Part shown: one piece after another, positions 32,292 to 40,219 of the stretch | Position numbering within the stretch: the first letter of the stretch is position 1 | How the letters are laid out: the number at the start of each line of letters is the position of its first letter | IMG/VR virus record: IMGVR_UViG_3300044638_008119 | Span: 1-46,432 of that record | DNA length: 46,432 nt | From: a virus | Direction: 5' to 3' (one strand) | Translations under genes and position numbers: made by a program | The notes under the pieces: model-generated | Told to the model about the DNA's origin: nothing | The model's database searches: none | The model's input: only the letters and a program-made list of their open reading frames with translations

Positions 32292-32878
32292 ATTTTATAA
32301 CCACTTACTCTTGAGATCATAGGTCCAAAACATCCACCCGGAGATATTGATTCAAATTTTAGTAATGTACTATTAGAATTAGCAGTAAAAGTCTCAGAAA
32401 TAGTATTCCAGCCAAAAGTTTCTGCTGAAACTTGAAACCCATAACTTGGACACGTATAAGTATATGTTTTATTAAGTATTATATTAGTACCAGTTAGCGT
32501 TAATTTCATAACTTTATCAGCAACATTATTATCAAAACGCACCCCACAATTTCCGCTTAGATCAAAATAAATTACATAATTTTGTCCAGGTATTGTTGTA
32601 ATAGTTTGACTGATATATCCAATCCCACAAGCGTTTAAGTCTACAAAATATCTATCAAAACCATAATAATTATAATCTACAGAACTAAAAGTCCAATTAC
32701 TAAGGGAATTTTCTAATGATCCGTTTATCACTATGTTAACAGGTTCTGCGCTTGGCGTAGGCGTTATTGTTTGTGTAGGAGTAGGGGTATTGGTTTTTGT
32801 TATCGTGGGAGTAGGAGTAACACTACTTAATGGTTTTTGAGTAGACACTGGACAGCAATTAATACTTATGATGCTCAT
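32288..32878 (-). CDS. adhesin-like protein with TP linker and carbohydrate-binding-like domain
   Basis: A 196-residue protein. The N-terminal tag INCCPV.TQKPLSS (5-19) is nearly identical to that of the following gene. A short Thr/Pro linker (20-46) leads to a beta-sandwich domain opening with [17 protein letters not shown] (48-64), a pattern of galactose-binding-like modules (CBM4/9- or DUF642-like), and ending in a G-W-x-x-x-x-F region. It is ATGA-coupled to the large upstream gene. Likely a virion-displayed sugar-binding protein. Ligand unknown. Confidence 0.6.
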   Translation of the reverse strand: MSIISINCCPVSTQKPLSSVTPTPTITKTNTPTPTQTITPTPSAEPVNIVINGSLENSLSNWTFSSVDYNYYGFDRYFVDLNACGIGYISQTITTIPGQNYVIYFDLSGNCGVRFDNNVADKVMKLTLTGTNIILNKTYTYTCPSYGFQVSAETFGWNTISETFTANSNSTLLKFESISPGGCFGPMISRVSGYKI

Positions 32879-34947
32879 GGGATATAGTTAATTTCTCTTT
32901 GGGCTATAAAATAGTAGGTGGGTTCTGGTGTAGGTTGAGGCGTAGAACTTGGTGGTGGTGTAGAGCTTGGGGTTGCTGCCGGTGTGCTGCTAGATGTTGG
33001 TTCTGGAGTTTGAGTCGGAGTAATACTTGGAGTTGTTGTTATTGTCGGCGTTACGGTAGCAGTTGGTGTTGGGGTTGGAGTTACGCAGCATGATTCAAAG
33101 CAATACGTTCCAGGAAATGATACCCAAGAACTTGGAATATTAGATGGCGAAACAGATGTAGAATCAAAATATGCATCTTGACAATTTGTAAAATGCATAG
33201 CCCTAATTCTAAAAGTTAGAGGCTGATCCGCACTTGTGCAAGTACCGTCTCCACTTTTATTCTCAAAACTATTTAGATAATACTGATAAGATGAAGCGTT
33301 AGGATTAAATATGCAGATATTATCTACTATATCATCAACCGATCCGCTTTGACCATTTGCGTCCAGTGCTTGTATCTGATACCCCTCTATACAGCCTTGA
33401 CTACCTGGTTCAGTATTTCTGTTCCATGTTAAATATATAATTACTTGGTTAGGGCTTTCAGTACCATCCTTTATACATGAACAGGCAGCACTTTGAATAC
33501 TAGGAGTTAATAACTGACAATTATTTGTTGGCGTTGGGGTCGGACTTTGGCTAGGCGGTGGAGTACAACAATTACAATTACTTGTATTTCCCTCAAATGC
33601 CCATACTGGAGGAACATTACATTGACAGGCAGTAGATATTCCAGTTATATTTAATCCTCCAACACAAGAAATATTAGCACTTGCTGTCCATTTATTAGCA
33701 CATGAACTAGAACCAGTATATGCTACACTAGGATCACAAGTAACTGACATAAAGTATGTATCGCCACAAGCCAATGTGCCGCTACTAGTCCAATAATTTG
33801 GCATGACTTTAGTAAATAACAAATCTAGACTTATAGTTCTGGTTATATTGTTACAATTTAATACAAATGTAGTCAAACCATTCCAGTCGCAGCAAGTAGC
33901 TCTACTTGGAGATGGCGTTAATGTCTGAGATGCTGTTAATGAAGGCGTTGGAGTTAGCGTTCTGGTGACTGTTTGGGTTGGTGTTCTTGTTGGAGTAGGA
34001 GTGCAACAACTGCAATTATCAAAATTGCCAACAAAACTCCAAATAGGAGGAGCGTTACATTGACAGGCTTCTTTTATTCCAGTAATTATTAGACCAGTAA
34101 CACAGGATATGGTTAATGAAGAAGTCCATTTATTTATACATGAACCTGATCCTGTGTATCTAGCATTTGGATCACATGTTATCGTAGAACTAAAAGTATC
34201 TCCACATGATAAACTTCCACTAGCTTGCCATGTATTTGCTGCTGTTTTTGTATAGGCTACTGGAATGACTAAATTGCCACAAGAAGCATCAAACTGTAAG
34301 AATGTATTACCGTCCCACTCACAACATGTAACAGTAGATGGGCTTGGAGTATTTGTCGGAGTAGCAGTAATTGTGATAGAAGGAGTAATAGAGGGTGTTA
34401 CTGTAGCAGTAGCAGATCTTGTGATAGTAACTGTTGGGGTTTGGCTTACTGTAATACTTGGTGTTTGCGTTGGTGTTTGCGTAGGTGTTGGTGTCTGTGT
34501 ATTGGTCTGAGTAATACTAGGAGTTAGTGTAGGGGTCGATGTAGCTGTTCGACTATTAGTGGGGGTTGCAGTTGGTGTTCTTGTATTAGTAGGGGTGTTT
34601 GTTCTAGTTGTTGTTATGCTTGGAGTTACGGTAGGGGTTACTGTTCTTGTTAGTGTTCTAGTTGGTGTTCTTGTTGGGGTAACTGTTCTAGTTACAGTAA
34701 TGCTTGGAGTTATTGTAGGGGTAAGTGTTGGTGTCGGTGTTGGCGTTTTTTTAGGGGTTCTAGTTGGTGTTGGAGTTTTAGTAGGTGTCTTAGTAGGCGT
34801 TTTACTAAGGGAATTTCTATCTATAAAAGGACACCCATCATCCGACCCTATCCTTGGAGGTTTTGGAGTTTCTGTTGGTGTTCTGGTTGGTGTTGGAGAT
34901 GGCGGAAGTATTTTCCGCTCATTTTGTCCGTTCATTCTGTTTGTCAT
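32875..34947 (-). CDS. large Thr/Pro-rich fibre or adhesin with duplicated Cys-rich domains
   Basis: A 690-residue modular protein. Residues 47-207 are a mucin-like Thr/Pro/Ser repeat (T-P-T-x-T-P-S types). Two copies of a Cys-rich domain follow (208-315 and 352-461), sharing GDT...TCDP..-YTGS-SC-NKWT...ISCV-GL-ITGI...ACQCN-PP-W. A third domain (476-621) and another Thr/Pro stretch (622-677) come next, with a short end. No signal peptide is seen, and the cysteines may form disulfides outside the cell or bind metal. This fits a long, flexible surface fibre. Low complexity prevents a family call, and the linker is a plausible O-glycan acceptor. Confidence 0.65.
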   Translation of the reverse strand: MTNRMNGQNERKILPPSPTPTRTPTETPKPPRIGSDDGCPFIDRNSLSKTPTKTPTKTPTPTRTPKKTPTPTPTLTPTITPSITVTRTVTPTRTPTRTLTRTVTPTVTPSITTTRTNTPTNTRTPTATPTNSRTATSTPTLTPSITQTNTQTPTPTQTPTQTPSITVSQTPTVTITRSATATVTPSITPSITITATPTNTPSPSTVTCCEWDGNTFLQFDASCGNLVIPVAYTKTAANTWQASGSLSCGDTFSSTITCDPNARYTGSGSCINKWTSSLTISCVTGLIITGIKEACQCNAPPIWSFVGNFDNCSCCTPTPTRTPTQTVTRTLTPTPSLTASQTLTPSPSRATCCDWNGLTTFVLNCNNITRTISLDLLFTKVMPNYWTSSGTLACGDTYFMSVTCDPSVAYTGSSSCANKWTASANISCVGGLNITGISTACQCNVPPVWAFEGNTSNCNCCTPPPSQSPTPTPTNNCQLLTPSIQSAACSCIKDGTESPNQVIIYLTWNRNTEPGSQGCIEGYQIQALDANGQSGSVDDIVDNICIFNPNASSYQYYLNSFENKSGDGTCTSADQPLTFRIRAMHFTNCQDAYFDSTSVSPSNIPSSWVSFPGTYCFESCCVTPTPTPTATVTPTITTTPSITPTQTPEPTSSSTPAATPSSTPPPSSTPQPTPEPTYYFIAQREINYIP
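32917..33084. repeat. Thr/Pro-coding tandem repeat (C-terminal linker)
   Basis: This stretch encodes the second Thr/Pro/Ser-rich linker of the large adhesin. On the plus strand it appears as GGTGT/GTTGG-type short repeats of irregular length. It is coding, not CRISPR-like, since there are no regular spacers. Such repeats can vary in copy number through slippage. Confidence 0.7.
34327..34809. repeat. Thr/Pro-coding degenerate tandem repeat (main linker)
   Basis: About 480 bases encode residues 47-207 of the large adhesin as degenerate ACTCCAAC-type repeats (seen on the plus strand as GTTGGTGT, GTTGGAGT and similar). Units are short and uneven, mixing Thr, Pro, Ser and Arg codons. Length polymorphism between related phages is likely. 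It also gives long spurious reading frames on the plus strand. Confidence 0.75.
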
Positions 34948-34950
34948 TTA

Positions 34951-35952
34951 TTACAATACTTTCGCAGCTATTAAACATCCTTTTGACACTGAATGTAACG
35001 GATCGGCGGCATGCTTAACTTCTTTAATAGACAAAGGAAAATTATTTTCTGATAGTTTTTTCTTAAAATGTTCAATATAACCACCAGCTTGTGATGTTCC
35101 ACCAGCAATGACTATTGTTAGTGGGTCTTTAAACTTTGGTAAAGCTTTATGATCTGTTAGTGCTGCTGTTAATTGTTTAGTAGTATAATCTATTAAACGA
35201 TCATAATATGACGATACAGCTGCTAATATAGGATTATCATTATGCTGACCAACATTAAAATTTCCACCCTCTTTCTCAGCCTGTACGACACTATCCGGTT
35301 CCCCTGTGGCTACGGCGCTCATTCTATCTACCCAATCCCCAGATTTAGTTGTGGAAAATACAACAGTGGGTTCACCATTTAGCATTACACAAACATTAGT
35401 CATACCAGCACCACAGCTAATAGCTATACCAGTATAATCATTATCCGCTAACTCAGCATAGCATAAAGCTTCAGCTTCATTAATTGATCTAGCGTTATAT
35501 CCACAGCTATCTAAAATAGTTTTGACTACATCTTCATGATATCCAACATCAAAATCTTCATCTTCTTGGTCTACTGGTTGAGCAGGAACACAAAAAACGA
35601 TCTTTTCAAGGGGCTCCGAAGATTGCCCGACTACTTCCTTTAATATAAAAGCTAAGACTCTTTTCGCATCTTTCTCTTTTGCAGAAACAACTCCTTTGTA
35701 CATTGGTCTTTTAGCGGTGTCGTTTCTCTCAATAGCTTTTTCAATAGCATCTTGTCCGAGGATAATAAAAGAACCGTCTGTATCTTTAATAAAGACTTTT
35801 CCAGCCAATCCCTTTTCTATCATCTTTGTTGCTACTGGAGTAGATGGCTTGATGATATAAAAGGCATCTCTAAAGTCTTTGTATTGTACTTTATCTCCTT
35901 TGTCCTCAGATAAAACAATATAGCTTGTTCCTACGTCAAGACCCCTAGCCAT
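34951..35952 (-). CDS. actin/MreB/ParM-like ATPase
   Basis: A 333-residue protein of the actin-Hsp70 fold. Phosphate 1 is GLDVGTSY (4-11), a connecting CVPAQPVDQ is in the middle, phosphate 2 is GIAISCGAGMTNVCVM, and the adenosine motif is TIVIAGGTSQAGG near the end. The pattern lies between ParM-like plasmid segregation actins and bacterial MreB. Phage-encoded actins can form filaments that move DNA or organise the cell, but this one is unassigned. A GAGG ribosome-binding site precedes the ATG. It lies between the adhesin operon and a small membrane protein. Confidence 0.8.
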   Translation of the reverse strand: MARGLDVGTSYIVLSEDKGDKVQYKDFRDAFYIIKPSTPVATKMIEKGLAGKVFIKDTDGSFIILGQDAIEKAIERNDTAKRPMYKGVVSAKEKDAKRVLAFILKEVVGQSSEPLEKIVFCVPAQPVDQEDEDFDVGYHEDVVKTILDSCGYNARSINEAEALCYAELADNDYTGIAISCGAGMTNVCVMLNGEPTVVFSTTKSGDWVDRMSAVATGEPDSVVQAEKEGGNFNVGQHNDNPILAAVSSYYDRLIDYTTKQLTAALTDHKALPKFKDPLTIVIAGGTSQAGGYIEHFKKKLSENNFPLSIKEVKHAADPLHSVSKGCLIAAKVL

Positions 35953-35955
35953 AAT

Positions 35956-36267
35956 TCACCTCTTTAAATTTTGTAGTTTATTAACAGACTCGGAAATATT
36001 CTCGTTTGACAATCTTGTATTTCCTAATTCGTTATATTTTTTCTCCATCCCATCAACACTTATATCTGTAACAAATTTTCTGTCATCTATAATAATCTTA
36101 TTTTGACTTTTTTCATTATTATTATATTGTTTGTTTCTTTTTGATATTGGTTTTTCAATCATTGTATAACTACTATTGTTTAATCTTCCTATAATATAAC
36201 CAATTCCAAAAGAGACAAAATTAAAAAGTACCAATATTATACTTAACAGAGATGCAGTATCTATCAT
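35956..36267 (-). CDS. membrane-anchored small protein upstream of the actin-like gene
   Basis: A 103-residue protein with an N-terminal transmembrane helix (residues 4-28, TASLLSIILVLFNFVSFGIGYIIG) and a basic, Asn/Lys-rich cytoplasmic-type tail. It has an excellent AAGGAGG ribosome-binding site and is first in its unit, after the RuvB terminator. Being co-transcribed with the actin-like ATPase, it could anchor the filament to the membrane or be an adaptor, in the way ParR/RodZ-type partners work; this is inference from position only. Confidence 0.6.
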   Translation of the reverse strand: MIDTASLLSIILVLFNFVSFGIGYIIGRLNNSSYTMIEKPISKRNKQYNNNEKSQNKIIIDDRKFVTDISVDGMEKKYNELGNTRLSNENISESVNKLQNLKR

Positions 36268-36280
36268 GTGGATAGCCTCC

Positions 36281-36304
36281 TTACCAAATTTACACCATAC
36301 TATA
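36281..36304 (-). promoter_or_regulatory. possible promoter for the membrane-protein/actin unit
   Basis: Just after the RuvB terminator the minus strand reads TTATAGTATGGTGTAAATTTGG, containing TATAGT (36299-36304) and GGTGTA, a partial match to the GGTGTAT motif. It lies about 20-35 bases before the ATG at 36267. The match is weaker than at the other five sites, so confidence is low. Confidence 0.3.
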
Positions 36305-36305
36305 A

Positions 36306-36334
36306 AAGAAAAAAGGAGCGATTGCTCGCTCCTT
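36306..36334 (-). terminator. rho-independent terminator after ruvB
   Basis: On the minus strand the stem AAGGAGCG / CGCTCCTT (36327-36334 and 36313-36320) closes the 6-base loop AGCAAT and runs into a T tract (A residues 36306-36313 on the plus strand). It lies about 40 bases after the RuvB stop. The reverse direction also shows a T-rich tail, so it may act both ways. Confidence 0.88.
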
Positions 36335-36372
36335 AATTTTAAAAATGGGGTTGTAATCGGCCCGTAGTTTTC

Positions 36373-37263
36373 CTATATCGTACCCATGACTCTGCCCTTT
36401 TGGGTACGAACAACATAACCCTTACGAACCAAAAACGGCTCAATACTATTCTCGATAGTATCTAAAGCTATTCCAGTCATTGCTGATATAGACTTAAGAC
36501 CCAAAGGATTACCCTTGCTTCGTCTCAAAGCATCAATATAAAGCCTATCATACAGATCCAAACCCTTACTATCTATACCCTGAGTAGAAAAAATGGTATC
36601 AATTGTACATGGATCGGTATGGCATATCTTGTAGTTTTTATACCATAATAGTCTAGCATTAAGAATTCTCGGAGTACCCTTGCTTCTTTTTGCTATCTCA
36701 ACCAAATCTTCATCAGAGATTTCTAGATCTAATTTAGCAGAGTTCAATCTTGCTACTTTAGCTAGATCATCATCCGTATAGAAAGAAAGATGTTCTTTGA
36801 TTGTAAACCTGTCATAAAATGGCTGACTTAAACTTCCCCCACTAGTAGTCGCTCCGATAAGAGTAAACATTGGAAGATCAATAGTTTCTGGAGCATCTTC
36901 TGATGATATACTAAGTACAAAATCTTCCATGATAGGATACAAAAACTCCTCTACTGTTTTGGGCAACCTGTGTATTTCGTCAATAAACAACACAGACCTA
37001 GCAGAGATTCCCATAATATATGGCAAAAGATTTTTTATGCTACGAATATTAGCAGCATTGAGAGTATAAAGACTGACCCCCATTTCGTTTGCTATAGCAC
37101 TCGCTATGGTAGTCTTGCCAAGCCCAGGAGGGCCGTCTATTAAAACATGAGGCAGCACACTGCTAGACATTTTACAGCCCATAGCAGAGATGCGTAGACG
37201 CTCAATAACGTCGCCCTGACCAATGATTTCATCAAAACTCTTCGGCCTTGTAACATTTGCCAT
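36373..37263 (-). CDS. ruvB: RuvB-like Holliday-junction branch-migration ATPase
   Basis: A 296-residue AAA+ protein. Walker A GPPGLGKTT (44-52), Walker B VLFIDEIHRL (91-100), sensor 1 GATT (137-140), the putative arginine finger Arg152 in QPFYDRF, sensor 2 GTPRI (196-200) and a C-terminal winged-helix (about 230-296) give the RuvB order. It is about 40 residues shorter than E. coli RuvB. Phages rarely carry a complete branch-migration set. A GGAGGA ribosome-binding site precedes the ATG, and it is coupled with the Zn-ribbon gene upstream. It would drive branch migration during recombination-dependent replication. Confidence 0.92.
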   Translation of the reverse strand: MANVTRPKSFDEIIGQGDVIERLRISAMGCKMSSSVLPHVLIDGPPGLGKTTIASAIANEMGVSLYTLNAANIRSIKNLLPYIMGISARSVLFIDEIHRLPKTVEEFLYPIMEDFVLSISSEDAPETIDLPMFTLIGATTSGGSLSQPFYDRFTIKEHLSFYTDDDLAKVARLNSAKLDLEISDEDLVEIAKRSKGTPRILNARLLWYKNYKICHTDPCTIDTIFSTQGIDSKGLDLYDRLYIDALRRSKGNPLGLKSISAMTGIALDTIENSIEPFLVRKGYVVRTQKGRVMGTI

Positions 37264-37266
37264 AAT

Positions 37267-37683
37267 TCACATTCCTCCAAAAATTTTCAGAGCATCCTTC
37301 ACTAACAATAAAGGATTATTCTGATTAGTAAGATCGTATACTTTATTTACCAAATCTACAGCTTCTTTGTTAGAAAAACCATAGTTTTCCAAAATTTTAT
37401 ATGCTTTTTTAAGATACTCAGGCTCCTCTTTCGTAACTATTTCAGATGACTTATTAGATTCTGTTCTAGGTTTTGTGGTCTTTTTTGAGAATTGTGTTTT
37501 TATATTTGCTATCTGGCGTATCTTATAAACATTCCCGCAATCACATACAAGTTTAAAACCCTTCACTTGAACTTGATTCAAAAATAGCCAATGTTCTGAT
37601 TCGCACTCTGTATTTGTGCATTTATATTTAAACTGAGCATCTAGACTAATCGGTTTCAGGCTTTTGGTTTGATTTTGTATCAT
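37267..37683 (-). CDS. Zn-ribbon protein with RuvA-domain-III-like tail, probable RuvB partner
   Basis: A 138-residue protein. The N-terminal part holds four cysteines (22, 27, 47, 49) in a zinc-ribbon arrangement. A linker of Lys, Thr and Ser (62-88) leads to a C-terminal helical domain (90-138), AYKILENYGFSNKEAVDLV followed by LLLVKDALKIFG. This has the A-x-x-x-L-x-x-x-G-[FY]-x-x-x-E-A...L-[IV]-x-x-A-L order of RuvA domain III, the part that contacts RuvB. No RuvA oligonucleotide/HJ-binding domain is present. It is three bases from ruvB, suggesting a loader or adaptor. Confidence 0.65.
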   Translation of the reverse strand: MIQNQTKSLKPISLDAQFKYKCTNTECESEHWLFLNQVQVKGFKLVCDCGNVYKIRQIANIKTQFSKKTTKPRTESNKSSEIVTKEEPEYLKKAYKILENYGFSNKEAVDLVNKVYDLTNQNNPLLLVKDALKIFGGM

Positions 37684-38083
37684 CTTCTTCTTTCACCCAA
37701 AAAATAAAATCGTTTTGATCACTATCGTACGCACTATCAAGAATTCCTTTATTAACCAAGGAATTTAATATATTACTAATCATTCTATTATTCAGATCTT
37801 CTATAATAGTTTGAAGAAGTTTATCAGTTAAACAATATCTTACTTCTTTTGTTTTTTTATTTATCTGTTTCTTTGCGTGGTTTTTAATTATAATAGCAGA
37901 TTCATCATGGGTTAGTGTCTCATTCATCTCCTCTATTTCTTGTTTGCTCATTTCAGATATGGATGCCACCATAGAATCGTGTTCTACTTCTTTTATAGCT
38001 CCAAAAAATTTAAAAACTAATGATCTTGAATGGTCAACAAAGTCATCAAAATCATTTATAAAAAACCATTGTTCATTTTTCAT
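37646..38083 (-). CDS. uncharacterised acidic helical protein
   Basis: A 145-residue protein from the ATG at 38083, which overlaps the previous TGA as ATGA; a longer frame to 38125 is not needed. It is acidic and helical with a QWFFINDFDDFVDHSR start and a central, charged helix (SEMSKQEIEEMNETL). The C-terminal DDTKSNQKPETD tail is disordered and overlaps the Zn-ribbon gene start by 38 bases. It belongs to the ruvB unit. No family is recognised. Confidence 0.55.
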   Translation of the reverse strand: MKNEQWFFINDFDDFVDHSRSLVFKFFGAIKEVEHDSMVASISEMSKQEIEEMNETLTHDESAIIIKNHAKKQINKKTKEVRYCLTDKLLQTIIEDLNNRMISNILNSLVNKGILDSAYDSDQNDFIFWVKEEDDTKSNQKPETD

Positions 38084-38319
38084 TGAACTAGGGTTACTCC
38101 TTCGTACTTTGGAATCTCTGTCCACATCAGTTTAGCAGAGAACTCTGGTTTGTACACTGTGACCACCCTATCTGTTTTTTTATCTTTTTCCACAATTGCT
38201 TCTACTATTACTCTATCTTCATTAAGTCTTTTTTCTATCTCTCTAATAGAGTCAGACATACTATCGAATGTTTTATTGTATTCTGGTCTATTAAATAGTG
38301 TTTTAAAATATGTGGTCAT
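38080..38319 (-). CDS. small protein of unknown function
   Basis: A 79-residue protein with a helical, charged first half (SIREIEKRLNEDRVIVEAIVEK) and a beta-type second half (VVTVYKPEFSAKLMWTEIPKYEGV). It has no cysteine, signal peptide or membrane segment. It is ATGA-coupled to the gene that follows and two bases from the gene before, so it is an operon member in the replication/recombination block. No domain is recognised. Confidence 0.5.
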   Translation of the reverse strand: MTTYFKTLFNRPEYNKTFDSMSDSIREIEKRLNEDRVIVEAIVEKDKKTDRVVTVYKPEFSAKLMWTEIPKYEGVTLVQ

Positions 38320-38321
38320 AA

Positions 38322-38573
38322 TTATTTATCTTTGAGTTCTGTTTGACAGTTATTGTGTTTGTCTACAAATGTTCTTTCAAATCCCAATTCTGCTAGTATG
38401 GGCATTTCGTAAAAGGTAATAGTAAATCTTACATTACCGGCATCATCTGTCATTTTTGTCCACTCAATTCTTTTTGCTTGGCTCATGTTGGTTGCAAGAT
38501 CGTATGCTATTAACGGAGTTTCTGTCAAAGAACCAAAAGCCATCGCTAAATATAAAAATAATGCTGGTAACAT
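38322..38573 (-). CDS. small protein with hydrophobic N-terminus
   Basis: An 83-residue protein whose first 14 residues (MLPALFLYLAMAFG) are hydrophobic, perhaps an export signal or part of a helical core. The rest is a soluble mixed fold (an IEWTKMTDDAGNVRFTITFYEMP stretch). There is no recognised domain. It is two bases from its downstream neighbour and 14 from the upstream gene, in an operon of small early-type genes. Confidence 0.5.
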   Translation of the reverse strand: MLPALFLYLAMAFGSLTETPLIAYDLATNMSQAKRIEWTKMTDDAGNVRFTITFYEMPILAELGFERTFVDKHNNCQTELKDK

Positions 38574-38587
38574 AACATCCGTGTCTT

Positions 38588-38998
38588 TCAGTTTAAAATA
38601 TCAAACATACCATCATAATAATTCGGCTGTTGTAAAAAGTGAACAGCGTTTGCTATTAAATGATTTCTATACTCAGTATCTAATTTGTTGTGAATAAAAT
38701 ATTTTGTTTTGTAAATTGGTTCTTTGTAATGATTGTTCCCCAAATACAGGGAGTTTTTGAAGTTCCCTGATTTGGAGAAGTAATCATTCACAGGTAACGA
38801 ACCTTTAGGAAAGCTCGGGCCAATATACCATACGTTTGAAGGATGTTCAACTATTTCATTTAGAGTATCATATAACATTTTTCCCCAAGCATCCCAAGCG
38901 TCGGGGTCAAACTTGAAATACTTTTTATAATGACTCTCTAAATTGTCCTGACTATCACCATAGTCATCGTAGTCATCATCTTCATAATCTTCGTGCAT
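38588..38998 (-). CDS. uncharacterised protein with acidic N-terminus
   Basis: A 136-residue protein. The first 20 residues are Asp/Glu/Tyr-rich (YEDDDYDDYGDSQ), then a compact aromatic-rich domain (FKFDPDAWDAWGKMLYDTL, NVWYIGPSFPKGSLP) and an AVHFLQQPNYY ending. A GGGTGA ribosome-binding site overlaps the end of the primase-like gene. The acidic head may mimic DNA or bind a protein; this is only a suggestion. No family is recognised. Confidence 0.5.
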   Translation of the reverse strand: MHEDYEDDDYDDYGDSQDNLESHYKKYFKFDPDAWDAWGKMLYDTLNEIVEHPSNVWYIGPSFPKGSLPVNDYFSKSGNFKNSLYLGNNHYKEPIYKTKYFIHNKLDTEYRNHLIANAVHFLQQPNYYDGMFDILN

Positions 38999-39001
38999 AT
39001 T

Positions 39002-40141
39002 TCACCCGATACAAAATTTATCACTAATCTTAGACGCTAGTTCTTTAGCAGCATTAGAAAGAAACCTGTTGTTGCTAAAGTAGAGGGGTGTTGAGACTTG
39101 ATTAAGGAACTCCACGACCGTTTTTAAAAGCTTGGTCTGGGAACCGTCAAGATCTAAATCTTCGCCCCCAGCGTCAACAGGAAGCGGCTCAATAGCATCT
39201 GTATCGTCCTCAGTAACAGGAGATACTGGAGTAGGATCACCATAAGCCTTGTTGAACATACCATGACCAGAATAGACATACTTTGTCTTGATATCTTCTG
39301 TGCTGTTGGTATATGTGTTAAGGTTTAAAGACTTCATCTGATTTGCAATAGTTGTAGCAACATTAATTGCAACTGGAACTCCAGTGATGTCAGACTTTTT
39401 ATAAGCCTTGGCATATTCTTTAAACCATTCGTCGCTAGTCTTATTAGCAACAATATTAACAACAGCAGAAACTCCATCAAGAGCCTCTTTAAGTTGTTCA
39501 ATATTTATCGGATTACCAGTTGATCCAGACAAAATACTGGTAAAATAAGGTTGCTTTCCTTCCCAACCCTTCCTCCACCAAGTATAAGGGATTCTGTAAA
39601 TCTGATTGATTTTGATAGCTCGGGCATCACCACCAAAATGATTTACCAGTTTCTTTTGAATACCATTCCAATAAGTCTTATGAGGACTATTAGTATTTGG
39701 GTTTAGAATCCAATAGCACTGATAACCATTACGAGTATCAACAACCCAGCTTGGCTTTACTGGAAAGTTATTGATATAATTCAAGAATCCCCTTTTCTTC
39801 TGCATTACGACACTGGGCTTAAAATAGTTACCGTTATCATCTCGTCCAGCATCCATATCAACAAAACAAGCACGAATTCTACTAATAGCATATTGTTTAC
39901 GTCCACCATTAACGTAGAAATAAGCATCAGCACCTTGGTTATCATTTGCAATAGCAACGGTGGTGAGATGATCTGTATGATTCATGCTACTGATCTTCTT
40001 GCGAGGATCACCATTGTAACAGAAAATCTGCTGACCACCAAAAGACTCAAAAAACTTATTCCTCAAAGTAATCTGATCTCTTGTTCCAATAGCACTATGA
40101 GTCTTATCAAACGGATTAAAAGCCAAAGTATCGCTAAACAT
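39002..40141 (-). CDS. archaeo-eukaryotic primase/RepB-like primase protein
   Basis: A 379-residue protein from the ATG at 40141, with AAGGA seven bases before it; a frame from 40159 would swallow this site. Its middle has the AEP/RepB-like layout: ACFVDMDAGRD (91-101; DMD for metal), PSWVVDTRNGYQCYWIL (130-146; the family P-S-x-V-x-x-x-G-x-G-x-H-x-Y position, with Gln for His) and GDARAIKIN-IYRIPYTWW (171-189; R-x-P-G-type). It may prime or polymerise at the origin, with a non-canonical site. The C-terminal third is acidic. Confidence 0.6.
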   Translation of the reverse strand: MFSDTLAFNPFDKTHSAIGTRDQITLRNKFFESFGGQQIFCYNGDPRKKISSMNHTDHLTTVAIANDNQGADAYFYVNGGRKQYAISRIRACFVDMDAGRDDNGNYFKPSVVMQKKRGFLNYINNFPVKPSWVVDTRNGYQCYWILNPNTNSPHKTYWNGIQKKLVNHFGGDARAIKINQIYRIPYTWWRKGWEGKQPYFTSILSGSTGNPINIEQLKEALDGVSAVVNIVANKTSDEWFKEYAKAYKKSDITGVPVAINVATTIANQMKSLNLNTYTNSTEDIKTKYVYSGHGMFNKAYGDPTPVSPVTEDDTDAIEPLPVDAGGEDLDLDGSQTKLLKTVVEFLNQVSTPLYFSNNRFLSNAAKELASKISDKFCIG

Positions 40142-40176
40142 TTGTTTTCCTTTTTCCACTTCCTACCTACATTTTT

Positions 40177-40215
40177 GATATTGGGATAGTAAACACTACC
40201 ATCAAAAGCAATATC
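40177..40215 (-). other. RNA hairpin between tRNA-like element and primase-like gene
   Basis: On the minus strand a 7-bp stem GATATTG / CAATATC (40209-40215 and 40177-40183) encloses an inner stem GGTAGT-GTTT-ACTATC. It sits just after the tRNA-like element and about 35 bases before the primase-like start. It could be a processing structure, a 5'-leader element or a weak terminator. There is no T tract to make it a clear terminator. Confidence 0.5.
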
Positions 40216-40219
40216 GTAA

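Noticed and set aside
34327-34809. CRISPR-like short repeats
   Set aside because: Units are degenerate, of uneven length, with no spacers, and encode a Thr/Pro linker in frame.
34559-35080. Long plus-strand frame rich in Val and Gly opposite the adhesin linker
   Set aside because: It is the antisense of the Thr/Pro-coding repeat; biased codons produce the open frame. It also runs across the end of the actin-like gene.
36300-36372. Second small gene between ruvB and the membrane protein
   Set aside because: The interval is occupied by a clear terminator; no frame with a start and ribosome-binding site is present.
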